Of a stretch of 64,000 nt of DNA, positions 16,890 through 24,660 are shown one piece after another (within the stretch, counting starts at the first letter, position 1; the number at the start of each line of letters is the position of its first letter). The notes under the pieces were generated by a model, which made no database searches, was not told where the DNA came from, and saw nothing but the letters and a program-made list of their open reading frames with translations. This DNA comes from CAVUUN01 sp964421755 (lineage in GTDB: Bacteria; Acidobacteriota; UBA6911; RPQK01). The translations under genes and the position numbers were made by a program. Location: the NCBI GenBank assembly GCA_964421755.1, contig CAYQYP010000061.1, positions 30,821-94,820 of the forward strand, in the 5' to 3' direction.

Positions 16890-17894
16890 CTAGCCCGCCT
16901 GACCGGCTGCCGGCACGAAATAACCGTGTCTGGATCGCACCCGAAGCTCGGGTCGTTGAGGTACAGTGACACGGATTTTCCGATAGCCGCCGGCGGACGT
17001 CCGCTCCGAGGAATAATACCCCAGAAGGTACTGAGCCTGCAGGTCCGTACCTATCTGATCGAAAATCCCCTGGAAATCGGCTGCTTCTTTGGGCACAAAT
17101 GCGGCTCCGCCTGTCTGATTGGCGAGAAACGCCATCGATTCCTGCCCCTTGCGACTGACCAGATTGAGTCGAAGCGAAGGGGAGGCGGGGTTGATGGAAT
17201 AGAAGAGGCAATCCGCCTGTTGAAGCTCCCGCAGCGTGGTGTCCGCGTTTTCCTTCAGGCTGAAATTATCTTCACCATCCGAAATGACGATCTGGACACG
17301 ACGGGAAAACGGCAAGGCGGTCTTGTCGAGGTATCGTGCAGCGGCGGACACAGAATCGAAGAAAGCCGTGCTCTGCCGCGTGGGGCGAATCCCGAGCAAT
17401 CCCCGGACCGCATTTGCGGCGATGGCGGTGCGTGGGACCAGAAGCTCGGGTTCCGGCCCGATCGAAAAAATCGTGACGGGACGCTGCCCGGCGACGATCC
17501 CCTTCAAGAAGGCGGCCCCTGCCTGCTGTTCGAACTTGAATCGCGGAGACACGCTACCGGAAATATCGATGAGGAGAGCCAGCTCTACCGGGGACTGACC
17601 GGCGAGCTCGAGATTTGTGATTTGCTGTCTTTTCCCCTCTTCGAGGATCTGGAAATCCTCCTGCCGGAGGTCCGAGACCGGTCGGCGTTCTGCGTCGGTC
17701 ACAGAGACGGGAACCAGAATGAGGTCGGTTGAGACGCGGATGGTGCGGTCAGACGACGGGACTTCGTTGTCCGTCGACGCTACCTGCTGTGCAGCACCTG
17801 CCGGCGACTGGACCGCAAAGGCCCAGACGAGCAAGAGAACGAATAGCGGCACCGCAACGATGGCTCGCAGAACGATGCTCTTCGGTAATCTCAT
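16890..17894 (-). CDS. Secreted VWFA protein, 'VWFA-related Acidobacterial domain' type
   Basis: This 334-residue protein has an N-terminal signal/anchor (residues 9-32, hydrophobic, ending near PAGAAQ). It has the family's typical N-terminal segment VPVSVTDAERRPVSDLRQED and then a von Willebrand A domain. The MIDAS motif DISGS lies in ELALLIDISGSVSPR, and ISDGEDN completes the metal site. The C-terminus ends with the short beta-rich tail usual for the family (YRKIRVTVPQ). The family is abundant in Acidobacteriota and its role is unknown beyond metal-dependent adhesion or protein binding. Confidence 0.88.
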   Translation of the reverse strand: MRLPKSIVLRAIVAVPLFVLLLVWAFAVQSPAGAAQQVASTDNEVPSSDRTIRVSTDLILVPVSVTDAERRPVSDLRQEDFQILEEGKRQQITNLELAGQSPVELALLIDISGSVSPRFKFEQQAGAAFLKGIVAGQRPVTIFSIGPEPELLVPRTAIAANAVRGLLGIRPTRQSTAFFDSVSAAARYLDKTALPFSRRVQIVISDGEDNFSLKENADTTLRELQQADCLFYSINPASPSLRLNLVSRKGQESMAFLANQTGGAAFVPKEAADFQGIFDQIGTDLQAQYLLGYYSSERTSAGGYRKIRVTVPQRPELRVRSRHGYFVPAAGQAG

Positions 17895-17974
17895 TTCCGC
17901 CCCGGTGTAGCTTAACGATTCGTTCGACGTCTGTCATGGATGCTCGGTTCAAAGCATGGTACCCGGACCGAACA

Positions 17975-18003
17975 CAAAAAGGGCGGTCCAGAATGAACCG
18001 CCC
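17975..18003 (-). terminator. Rho-independent terminator for the OmpA-family gene
   Basis: Read on the minus strand, AGGGCGGT and ACCGCCCT form an 8-bp perfect stem around a 9-base loop and are followed by TTTTT. It lies 28 bases beyond the stop of the gene at 18031, as expected for its terminator. Confidence 0.9.
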
Positions 18004-18030
18004 TGACGGTTGAGTAACAACGGCTGAGCC

Positions 18031-19419
18031 CTACTCGGTTCGGCTGTTGTTGGTTTTTCCGGTATTACCGGTCGTCCCGGTATTGCCGGTGGTGCTGTCG
18101 GTTCCGGTCGTACCCGTATTCGAGTTCTCCATGCTCCCGGTCCCGGTGGTGCCTTCATTGCTCATCGTGCCGCTGGTACCCATCTGGTTTCCGGTCGTCG
18201 CCTCGGCCGACTGGCCCATGATACCCCGGTTGACCATGATTCGGACTTCGACACGGCGATTCTGCTTCCGTCCGTCGCGTGTGCCGTTGTCGGCAACCGG
18301 CTGCAGTTCTCCGTAGCCGAATGGGACCACGATTCTGCGGAGCGGAACGTTGTGTTTCTCGGCGAGGTAACGGACCACTGCGTCGGCCCTGCGCTGGCTG
18401 AGCCGGCGGTTGTAGTCTTCTGAGCCCTCTGCCGATGCGAAACCGGTTACCTCGATGATGTAGCCCTTTTCATTGTTGATGTGCTGGGCTATCTCGTCCA
18501 GGTTCTCCTGAGCTTCGGGGGACAGCTTGGCGCTGGCCACTTTGAAGTTCACCGTGACACTCTGGCGGACATCGTAATTGTCCAGCGAAACGATCCGCTC
18601 GTTCGCTGCATTGACCCCGGTCACGGCCTCGTCGGCGCGGTTTTGTGCAGCACCGGCCGCGCTGACGGCCCGGTCGGCTGTCTCCTGGGCGGCCACTGCG
18701 CCCCCTCGGGCGGCGTTCGACACGCGGCCCAGTTCGTCCAACTGTCCGGACATCCGCTGGGCGTTCTCACGTGCTTCGGCAAGGTCTTTTTCGACTGGAG
18801 TGACCCGGGTCTCGATCGAGTAGGCCGTCTCGAAGTCATCATTCTTGAACTTGATCTTCTCGGCCACGAGATTGCCGGAGCTGTCGCCCTGGCCTTCCAC
18901 TTCCACCCTCAATCCCGGAAGCAGGTTCTCGGCCGAATAGCGCTTGGCTCCCCGGAAGGGATTGGACTTTTTCTCTTTGATCTCGGTCGAGGAGTTAACC
19001 ATGACGTTAACTCTCTGGCCGTCGTTCGTGACAACGGTGACCTGGTCTCCCTGGCGACCCGCCACGAATCCCTTGATTTCGGTTTCCTCGCCCGCGGCAA
19101 TGGCGCTCAGCTGAGATCCTGCTGTCGACTGGGAAGACGTGGCGCCTGCCTGTGAGTCGCCAGACTGATCGCCTGTGTTCTGATCGGGCACGGGCTGCCC
19201 ATCAGTGGCGGTGGTTGAATCAGTTCCGGTCGAGTCGGATGGCTGACTGTCCTGGCTACTAGGATCCTGCTGGTCGGGAGTCGTCTGTTCCATCGTCTGC
19301 CGATCTTCGTTTTGCGAGGAGTTGGCCGACGGGTCCTGAGCGAAAGCTGGTGCCGCGATCAGAGCCGCGAGGACAACAGCCACCATCCATCGTGACATTG
19401 TGTGTACTAAACTTTTCAT
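18031..19419 (-). CDS. OmpA-family outer-membrane/periplasmic protein
   Basis: This 462-residue protein has a signal peptide (MKSLVHTMSRWMVAVVLAAL, cleavage after AFAQ), then an acidic Ser/Thr/Gln-rich linker. A small beta domain (EIKGFVAGRQGDQVTVVTNDG, DUF5666-like) follows, then a coiled-coil with NAARGGAVAAQET. Next is an OmpA C-terminal peptidoglycan-binding domain (FKVASAKLSPEAQENLDEI, LSQRRADAVVRYLAE, NRRVEVRI). It ends in a low-complexity Gly/Thr/Asn tail. The start is ATG 19419, with AGGAGGG upstream; the frame continues 5' without support. A perfect sigma-54 promoter, a strong hairpin and a palindrome precede it. Confidence 0.9.
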   Translation of the reverse strand: MKSLVHTMSRWMVAVVLAALIAAPAFAQDPSANSSQNEDRQTMEQTTPDQQDPSSQDSQPSDSTGTDSTTATDGQPVPDQNTGDQSGDSQAGATSSQSTAGSQLSAIAAGEETEIKGFVAGRQGDQVTVVTNDGQRVNVMVNSSTEIKEKKSNPFRGAKRYSAENLLPGLRVEVEGQGDSSGNLVAEKIKFKNDDFETAYSIETRVTPVEKDLAEARENAQRMSGQLDELGRVSNAARGGAVAAQETADRAVSAAGAAQNRADEAVTGVNAANERIVSLDNYDVRQSVTVNFKVASAKLSPEAQENLDEIAQHINNEKGYIIEVTGFASAEGSEDYNRRLSQRRADAVVRYLAEKHNVPLRRIVVPFGYGELQPVADNGTRDGRKQNRRVEVRIMVNRGIMGQSAEATTGNQMGTSGTMSNEGTTGTGSMENSNTGTTGTDSTTGNTGTTGNTGKTNNSRTE

Positions 19420-19466
19420 TGAACCCTCCTGCTTATCCCTATCCTGTTGCTCAATTACAGAAAACA

Positions 19467-19515
19467 TGGCAGCCAAACCGGACACTGCCTCGTGTCCGTT
19501 TGTGCCTAGCTGCCA
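19467..19515 (-). promoter_or_regulatory. Long hairpin at the predicted 5' end of the OmpA-family mRNA
   Basis: Three stem blocks pair in register: GGCAGC/GCTGCC (plus an extra T-A pair), CAAAC/GTTTG and GGACAC/GTGTCC. The loop has six bases and one side carries a 6-base bulge. The predicted sigma-54 start (about 19512) falls at its edge, so the transcript would open with this stem-loop. It might stabilise the message or be a control element. Confidence 0.8.
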
Positions 19516-19523
19516 GTCGAATA

Positions 19524-19538
19524 GCAATCGCGGTGCCA
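19524..19538 (-). promoter_or_regulatory. Sigma-54 (-24/-12) promoter of the OmpA-family gene
   Basis: On the minus strand the sequence is TGGCAC CGCGA TTGC, an exact match to the TGGCAC-N5-TTGC consensus with GG and GC 12 bases apart. The predicted start near 19512 leaves a leader of about 93 bases before ATG 19419. The gene for an NtrC-type activator lies divergently at 19761. Confidence 0.88.
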
Positions 19539-19625
19539 TATCGAGCGAGTAGGGTTCGGAGGCTGTCGCGCTAGGGACGACCGCCATAGAGTCTGTAGGA
19601 CTGAACGTAAAACGGCTGAAGGTTT

Positions 19626-19642
19626 CGGGGAAATTTTCCCCG
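19626..19642. promoter_or_regulatory. Perfect palindrome, candidate upstream activator site
   Basis: CGGGGAAATTTTCCCCG is a perfect 8+8 palindrome around one central base. Its centre is about 122 bases upstream of the predicted sigma-54 start at 19512, within the usual range for an NtrC-family enhancer site. It also lies 31 bases before the TATAAT of the activator gene, so it could autoregulate that gene. Confidence 0.65.
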
Positions 19643-19672
19643 CCACTTCTTCTATAAAGGAAGCCTAGCCGG

Positions 19673-19678
19673 TATAAT
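19673..19678 (+). promoter_or_regulatory. Candidate -10 element (TATAAT) for the NtrC-type regulator
   Basis: A perfect TATAAT lies 83 bases upstream of the regulator's start codon. There is no good -35 hexamer at 17 bases (TTCTAT), so expression may be weak or activator-dependent. The rest of 19420-19760 holds the hairpin, sigma-54 promoter and palindrome described separately. Confidence 0.5.
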
Positions 19679-19760
19679 ATCCCCATCAGTATTAGAGTCC
19701 GCGCAAAAGAAGTTCACAGAGGAATAGTCCGAGAATTCCCGCACATTCAGGAGAAAACGC

Positions 19761-21119
19761 TTGTTGGGTGAAACGAAGATTCTGGTTGTGGACGACGAGA
19801 TGGCTTTGCGCGAAGTCTTAGGCATGCGGCTCGAGGAATGGGGATTTGATGTTCGCCTGGCGGCCGACGGAATCCAGGCCAAACAGCTCGTCGAATCATA
19901 CGGGCCGGACATCGTCATTTCGGACGCGGTCATGCCCGAGCTCTCCGGGATGGAGCTGCTACGAAACTTGAAGGAGGGTGACGTCCATCGCCCCGTCATC
20001 TTGATTACCGCGCACGGCAGCGTCGACATGGCCGTGGAAGCGATGAAGCAGGGGGCACGTGATTTCATCACGAAGCCTCTAGATTATTCCAAGTTGCGGG
20101 CCGTACTCGGTGCCGCAGAGAAGGACTTGCATTCGCGACAGGTGTCCCGTCGGCTGGTTTCGCAGCTGGAGAAGGGACCCGGTTTCATGGGGTTTATTGG
20201 CACCAGCAAACAGATGCGTGAGGTCTACGACCTGATCAAAGCTGTGGCCAATAGCGATGCTTTCGTCCTGATCACGGGGGAAAGCGGCACAGGCAAGGAA
20301 TTGGTCGCGCGGACGATTCACGAGTTAAGCGGTCGAGTCAACGGCCCCTTCGTCGCTATCAACGCCGCCGCGATCCCGCACGAACTGATGGAAAGCGAGA
20401 TCTTCGGGCACGAAAAGGGCGCGTTTACCGGCGCCGTTGGAGTCCGCGCGGGCTGTTTTGAGCTCGCGAACGAGGGAACGCTCCTCCTGGACGAAATTGC
20501 GGAAATGCCGCTGGCGCTCCAGCCTAAACTGCTGCGCGTGTTGGAGGACGGGCGGGTCCGGCGAATCGGCGGACGCCAGGAGTTCGAGTTCAACGTGCGG
20601 GTCATCTCGGCGACCAACCGCGACCCGGGCAACGCGACCAAAGAAGGAGCACTGCGGACCGACCTCTATTATCGTCTTAACGTTTTCACCGTCAGGATGC
20701 CGCCTCTTCGGGACCGCAAGGCTGATATCCCGTTATTAGCGCAATACTTCGTGACTGAATTTAACCGCAAGCACAATGCCGAGGTCGAGGGGTTGCGCGA
20801 AGAGACGCTCGACCTGCTCGCAAACTACTCCTGGCCGGGCAACGTGCGAGAGTTGAAAAACGTCATTGAGCGGGCAATCATCCTCGCGAGGAGTTCGTGG
20901 ATCGAGCCCTCGCATCTCCCGCCGTACATTCAAACGCCGATTGACGACAGCTCGGGCAAGATCGTGCTTCCGCTTAATGTCACGGCGGCCGAGGCCGAGA
21001 AAGAGTTGATCCTGAGGACCCTTGAGCGAACCGGGAACAATAAAGCTGAAGCGGCCCGCCAGCTCGAGGTTGATGTGAAGACCATACGAAACAAACTGAA
21101 GTCGTACGGTCTCGAATAA
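19761..21119 (+). CDS. Sigma-54-dependent response regulator (NtrC family)
   Basis: This 452-residue protein has a receiver domain (KILVVDDEMALREVLG; phospho-acceptor Asp55 in VISDAVMPE). The AAA+ sigma-54 interaction domain has Walker A GESGTGKE, the sigma-54-contacting GAFTGA loop and the SATNRD sensor. A Fis-type HTH (NNKAEAARQLEVDVKTIRNKL) ends the protein. All functional motifs are intact. The start is TTG with AGGAG upstream. The cognate histidine kinase follows 9 bases later. Flanking sigma-54 promoters at 19524 and 23220 are the obvious candidate targets. Confidence 0.95.
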   Translation: MLGETKILVVDDEMALREVLGMRLEEWGFDVRLAADGIQAKQLVESYGPDIVISDAVMPELSGMELLRNLKEGDVHRPVILITAHGSVDMAVEAMKQGARDFITKPLDYSKLRAVLGAAEKDLHSRQVSRRLVSQLEKGPGFMGFIGTSKQMREVYDLIKAVANSDAFVLITGESGTGKELVARTIHELSGRVNGPFVAINAAAIPHELMESEIFGHEKGAFTGAVGVRAGCFELANEGTLLLDEIAEMPLALQPKLLRVLEDGRVRRIGGRQEFEFNVRVISATNRDPGNATKEGALRTDLYYRLNVFTVRMPPLRDRKADIPLLAQYFVTEFNRKHNAEVEGLREETLDLLANYSWPGNVRELKNVIERAIILARSSWIEPSHLPPYIQTPIDDSSGKIVLPLNVTAAEAEKELILRTLERTGNNKAEAARQLEVDVKTIRNKLKSYGLE

Positions 21120-21128
21120 CTCAGAACC

Positions 21129-22679
21129 ATGAAGATTTCCACCAAGATTATTCTCGGTTACGCGCTTCTGATTCTCCTGCTGGTGACATCCCTGGTCTAC
21201 GAGTTGTCCCTCATCCGTCGGATGCAGGCGGTTAACCGCAATCTGTCAAACATCAAGACCCGGGCGACGCAATATACCCTTTCCAGCAAAGACATCGAGC
21301 AGTTGGGCAAGCACGTCCGCCGATTCTATGTCACCCGTGACCCGGAGTACTTGGATCAATCGCAGGGTCAACTGAGTCGACCGCTGAGTGAGGACCTGCA
21401 GAAGATGCGGGCCAGCGATCCGGAGGAACAACGCCAGCTCGACAAGCTCAGGCTGCTCTGGGCACGCTTTTCAAACGGAATCTCAGACGGAGAGGCCCTC
21501 CTCCAGATGAGTCCCGAACAGTTTGACTCCTGGATCGCACTCGAGCTCCAGGAACTGGAAAGCCAGATCGATCTGACGCTTGCGGCAAACCAGAAAGCGA
21601 TTGAGGCGGAAGTGGCCCAGTCGGCGCGGGCTGGGCAGAGGGCGGAGTGGGTTTCGCAGATCGCCGCGATCATCGCTCTCGGTCTCAGTTGCCTCGTATC
21701 TTTCGTGGTTGTCCGTTCGATTTCCAGATCACTACAGCAGCTGACGCACGGTGCCCGGGCGGTCGCGGAAGGGCGGTTTTCGTATCGAATCGATGACTCG
21801 GGCGACGAACAGTTCTCAAAGGTGGCCCGCGATTTCAACTTGATGGCCACGCGGCTCGACCAGCGAGATCAGCTGACCCGGGAGTATGTGTCACACGTGT
21901 CCCACGAGCTGAAGGCGCCGCTTGCAGCCATCCAGGAAACATCGAAACTCGTGCGGGAAGGAATCGCCGGTCCGGTCACGGAAAAACAAAAACACCTGCT
22001 TGGACTAAGCATTGAGTGCGGCGATCGGCTATCCAAGACGATTCGCAGTCTGCTGGATCTATCGCGTATGGAAGCGGACGCTTTGGACTACGAGTTGGAG
22101 AAGCAGGACGTGCGGGACCTGGTTAAAGCCGCGGTGGCGGAGTTCGAAGTGCACTTTTCGCAGAGCAACCGGCCCCTGAAAGTTCAGCTGCCCGACAGCG
22201 AGCTCTCGGCCAACTGCGACCGCGATCGCGTGATACAGGTTCTGACTAACCTGGTCGACAATGCGCTGAAGTTTTCCCCGGCTATGTCGCCGCTGGAGGT
22301 TCGCGCAGAGCGAGTGAAGGCCAAGCCCGAAGGTCTTCCGTCGGCTTGGGCAGAGCGGGTGCGGGAGGGAGCGGGGGGCTATATTCTGATCACGGTGGCC
22401 GATTCCGGCCGTGGTGTCCCCGACGAGCACAAGGAACAGATTTTTGAGAAGTTTCACCAAGTTAAGTTCGGTAAGAAGGTGGCCGGCCAGGGAGTCGGGC
22501 TTGGACTGGTGATCTGCCGCAACATCGTGCAGGCTCACGGCGGCGCAATCTGGGTAGAGGACAACAGAGAGGGCGGAAGTATCTTCTCCGTGCTGCTTCC
22601 TTCAGCGGCCGAACAGCCGGTGACCGGAGATAGTCCTACCGGCGCTCATAGGGCACTTCAAGGGGTTCAGCCAGCCTGA
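21129..22679 (+). CDS. Membrane sensor histidine kinase
   Basis: This 516-residue protein has two transmembrane helices (about 7-27 and 175-196) bracketing a helical periplasmic sensor of about 145 residues, then a HAMP domain. The HisKA H-box HVSHELKAPLAAIQE carries phospho-accepting His259. The HATPase region has the N box TNLVDNALKFSP, the G1 box DSGRGVPDEHKEQIFEKF and the G2 box GVGLGLVICRNIV. Its 3' end overlaps the convergent gene at 22636 by 44 bases. It pairs with the upstream sigma-54 activator. The input signal is unknown but is likely sensed in the envelope. Confidence 0.94.
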   Translation: MKISTKIILGYALLILLLVTSLVYELSLIRRMQAVNRNLSNIKTRATQYTLSSKDIEQLGKHVRRFYVTRDPEYLDQSQGQLSRPLSEDLQKMRASDPEEQRQLDKLRLLWARFSNGISDGEALLQMSPEQFDSWIALELQELESQIDLTLAANQKAIEAEVAQSARAGQRAEWVSQIAAIIALGLSCLVSFVVVRSISRSLQQLTHGARAVAEGRFSYRIDDSGDEQFSKVARDFNLMATRLDQRDQLTREYVSHVSHELKAPLAAIQETSKLVREGIAGPVTEKQKHLLGLSIECGDRLSKTIRSLLDLSRMEADALDYELEKQDVRDLVKAAVAEFEVHFSQSNRPLKVQLPDSELSANCDRDRVIQVLTNLVDNALKFSPAMSPLEVRAERVKAKPEGLPSAWAERVREGAGGYILITVADSGRGVPDEHKEQIFEKFHQVKFGKKVAGQGVGLGLVICRNIVQAHGGAIWVEDNREGGSIFSVLLPSAAEQPVTGDSPTGAHRALQGVQPA

Positions 22680-23193
22680 AAGTAAACATGGCGCCCGGGG
22701 GGTAGGAGAGCGGCCTGCCCGGCGAATCGTCTGAATCCAACGCCTTCAATCGGGCACCGTCGTTCCGAACGGGCACTCCAAGTGCAAGCACCTCGGTATC
22801 GATTCGAATTTTCTTCCCATCCACTCGCAGCCGATTCAGGCGCATCGTCATAGCAGGCCGTTTACCTTTGGCCCTTGGAGATTCCTCGAGAGCGAACTCT
22901 CCGTTAACCTGCACCCCAGGGGAAAGAACCACGTGGCCGTTGGTTTTGACCGGCTGATCGAGCACCCCTTTAAAGGTCCCTTCTGAATCACTGGACGACA
23001 GCTTGTCCGTCAGCCGAATGTGCAGCTTGGTGCCTTTGGGAATAGTCAGACTCCTTTTTTGGGGGGGGCGGGGAATCAAGGAGTCGTCTTTCAGGGTGCT
23101 CAGATCCAGCCGGCTTCCCGCGGTAGACAGTATCGCGCCCGGTAATGCCATGAAAATGGCAACCAGCAGTATAAGGACCAGAACGCGATTCAT
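22636..23193 (-). CDS. Exported protein of unknown function (TrbI/VirB10-like beta domain)
   Basis: This 185-residue protein starts MNRVLVLILLVAIFMALPGA, a clear signal or anchor helix. The body is beta-rich: IPKGTKLHIRLTDKLSSSDSE, FKGVLDQPVKTNGHVVLSPG and MRLNRLRVDGKKIRIDTEVL. The 'pre-set insulated barrel' feel recalls TrbI/VirB10-like domains found singly in Acidobacteriota, but this is weak. ATG 23193 is chosen because the upstream extension is not protein-like and a perfect sigma-54 promoter lies just before it. It is convergent with, and overlaps, the histidine kinase gene. Confidence 0.75.
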   Translation of the reverse strand: MNRVLVLILLVAIFMALPGAILSTAGSRLDLSTLKDDSLIPRPPQKRSLTIPKGTKLHIRLTDKLSSSDSEGTFKGVLDQPVKTNGHVVLSPGVQVNGEFALEESPRAKGKRPAMTMRLNRLRVDGKKIRIDTEVLALGVPVRNDGARLKALDSDDSPGRPLSYPPGAMFTFRLAEPLEVPYERR

Positions 23194-23219
23194 TTTACAG
23201 TCTCCGCACAGGCAGTCCT

Positions 23220-23234
23220 GCAAGATTCGTGCCA
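23220..23234 (-). promoter_or_regulatory. Sigma-54 (-24/-12) promoter of the exported protein gene
   Basis: On the minus strand the sequence is TGGCAC GAATC TTGC, an exact consensus match. The predicted transcript start is near 23208, about 15 bases before ATG 23193. It faces away from the AI-2E gene and towards the gene that is convergent with the histidine kinase. Confidence 0.87.
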
Positions 23235-23546
23235 AGCGGCCCAGGTTCTGGAGGGCCAGGGCCGGAGGCGCCACCGGGGCCCGACTTCGTTGTGAACAAA
23301 GGGGCCTGCAGCGGTGGGGCTGCAATCATCGAGTCGGTCGGCACGCCCTTCAAAAGTTGCCTGGCCGGGCGGTCACGGATATTTTCCCGGGTCGCACTAC
23401 TTCTTTCCCCGTCTCCTTGCTTCCGTCTCTCCCTGTCTCCCCTCCGACTGCAATTGTCCTACAATGGTTAAAAAGAGATTCTCCGCGGACGAGTGTTCCC
23501 CGTGTTGTTGTGTATCGGCCGCGTGTTGCGTGTCCGTCGCCTTTCC
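23235..23546. other. Divergent intergenic region upstream of the sigma-54 promoter
   Basis: No gene is supported here. CGGATATTTTCCCGG (23376-23390) shares the ATTTTCCC half of the palindrome at 19626 and lies about 175 bases upstream of the predicted start at 23208. It could be a degenerate activator site. Pyrimidine-rich text around 23405-23450 (CCGTCTC-, CCTGTCTC-like units) resembles decayed short tandem repeats. TACAAT at 23460 is a possible -10 for the AI-2E gene. Confidence 0.4.
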
Positions 23547-24656
23547 ATGACCAAAGAAAACAACAAAGAGCTGGCGGCGCCGGGTCCGGCCAGAGATCAG
23601 ACCGTCTTGGGCCAGACGGTGGACATCCGGTCGGTCATGTTGACCGGTCTGTTCATGCTGGCCCTTTTCTACACCCTATATCTCGCCAGTGAATTCATCC
23701 TGCCTGTAATACTGGCTTTGCTTCTGGACTTTCTGCTGAGACCGGCAGTGCGGGTTCTCAGGAAAGCCCGCATTCCCGAAGCCGTAGGCGCCGCTGTGAT
23801 TCTGCTGGCGTTCCTGTCGCTGCTCGCATTCGGCTTCTATCAACTGTCCGGGCCGGCAGGTAGGTGGATCGCGGAGGCACCCAAGGCATTACGTCGGATA
23901 GAAACCGAGGTCAAGAGCTGGCGGGGCCCTGTGCAACAGATGTCGAAGGCCGCTGAACAGGTCGACAGGATCACCACCGTGACACCTGAGAAACGTGTCG
24001 AGACGGTCGAGCTCAAGCAGCCCAGCCTCATCGATTCCCTGGTGAGCGGCACCCGCAGTGCGATCGCCGGGGTCGTCGTGGTTATGCTGCTGCTTTACTT
24101 TCTGCTGGCTTCGGGAGACCTGTTCCTAACCAAGCTTGTCCGTGTGCTGCCCACGCTGACCGACAAGAAGACCGCGGTCCAGGCGGCGTACGAAATGGAG
24201 GACCAGGTTTCGGTCTATCTGACGACCGTCACGGCGATCAATATCGGCTTGGGAATCGCGGAAGCCAGCGCGATGTATCTGATCGGGATGCCGAATCCAG
24301 TCCTCTGGGGACTGATGGCAACTGTTTTCAACTTCGTCCCGTATCTTGGGGCGCTGGTCGGGGCGACCGTAATCGGCACGGTGGGTTTCGTAACTTTCGG
24401 GGAACCTCAGTGGGCGGCTCTTGCGGCCGGGCTCTACCTGTTGATCACCTCGATCGAAGGCGGATTCGTAACCCCGATGCTGCTCGCCAGGCGCCTCACT
24501 TTGAACCCCGTTGTCGTCCTGATCGGGGTCATATTCTGGGGCTGGCTCTGGGGGATCGCCGGGACACTGATTGCGGTCCCCCTCATGGTCACCTTCAAGA
24601 TCCTTTGCGACCACATCAAGCCGCTCGCGCCCATTGGCGAGTTCATGGGCCAGTGA
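23547..24656 (+). CDS. AI-2E family transporter (PerM/TqsA-like membrane protein)
   Basis: This 369-residue protein has about eight transmembrane helices in the AI-2E (UPF0118) layout. An N-terminal pair of helices (YTLYLASEFILPVILALLLDFLLRP) comes first, then a soluble loop, then the conserved C-terminal block with LIGMPNPVLWGL, NFVPYLGALVGA and LTLNPVVVLIGVIFWGWLWG. Family members export small molecules such as autoinducer-2 or act as Na+/H+ antiporters. I start at ATG 23547; upstream GTG codons cannot be excluded because no clear ribosome-binding site is visible. It is convergent with the serine hydrolase gene, 4 bases apart. Confidence 0.9.
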   Translation: MTKENNKELAAPGPARDQTVLGQTVDIRSVMLTGLFMLALFYTLYLASEFILPVILALLLDFLLRPAVRVLRKARIPEAVGAAVILLAFLSLLAFGFYQLSGPAGRWIAEAPKALRRIETEVKSWRGPVQQMSKAAEQVDRITTVTPEKRVETVELKQPSLIDSLVSGTRSAIAGVVVVMLLLYFLLASGDLFLTKLVRVLPTLTDKKTAVQAAYEMEDQVSVYLTTVTAINIGLGIAEASAMYLIGMPNPVLWGLMATVFNFVPYLGALVGATVIGTVGFVTFGEPQWAALAAGLYLLITSIEGGFVTPMLLARRLTLNPVVVLIGVIFWGWLWGIAGTLIAVPLMVTFKILCDHIKPLAPIGEFMGQ

Positions 24657-24660
24657 CTGG

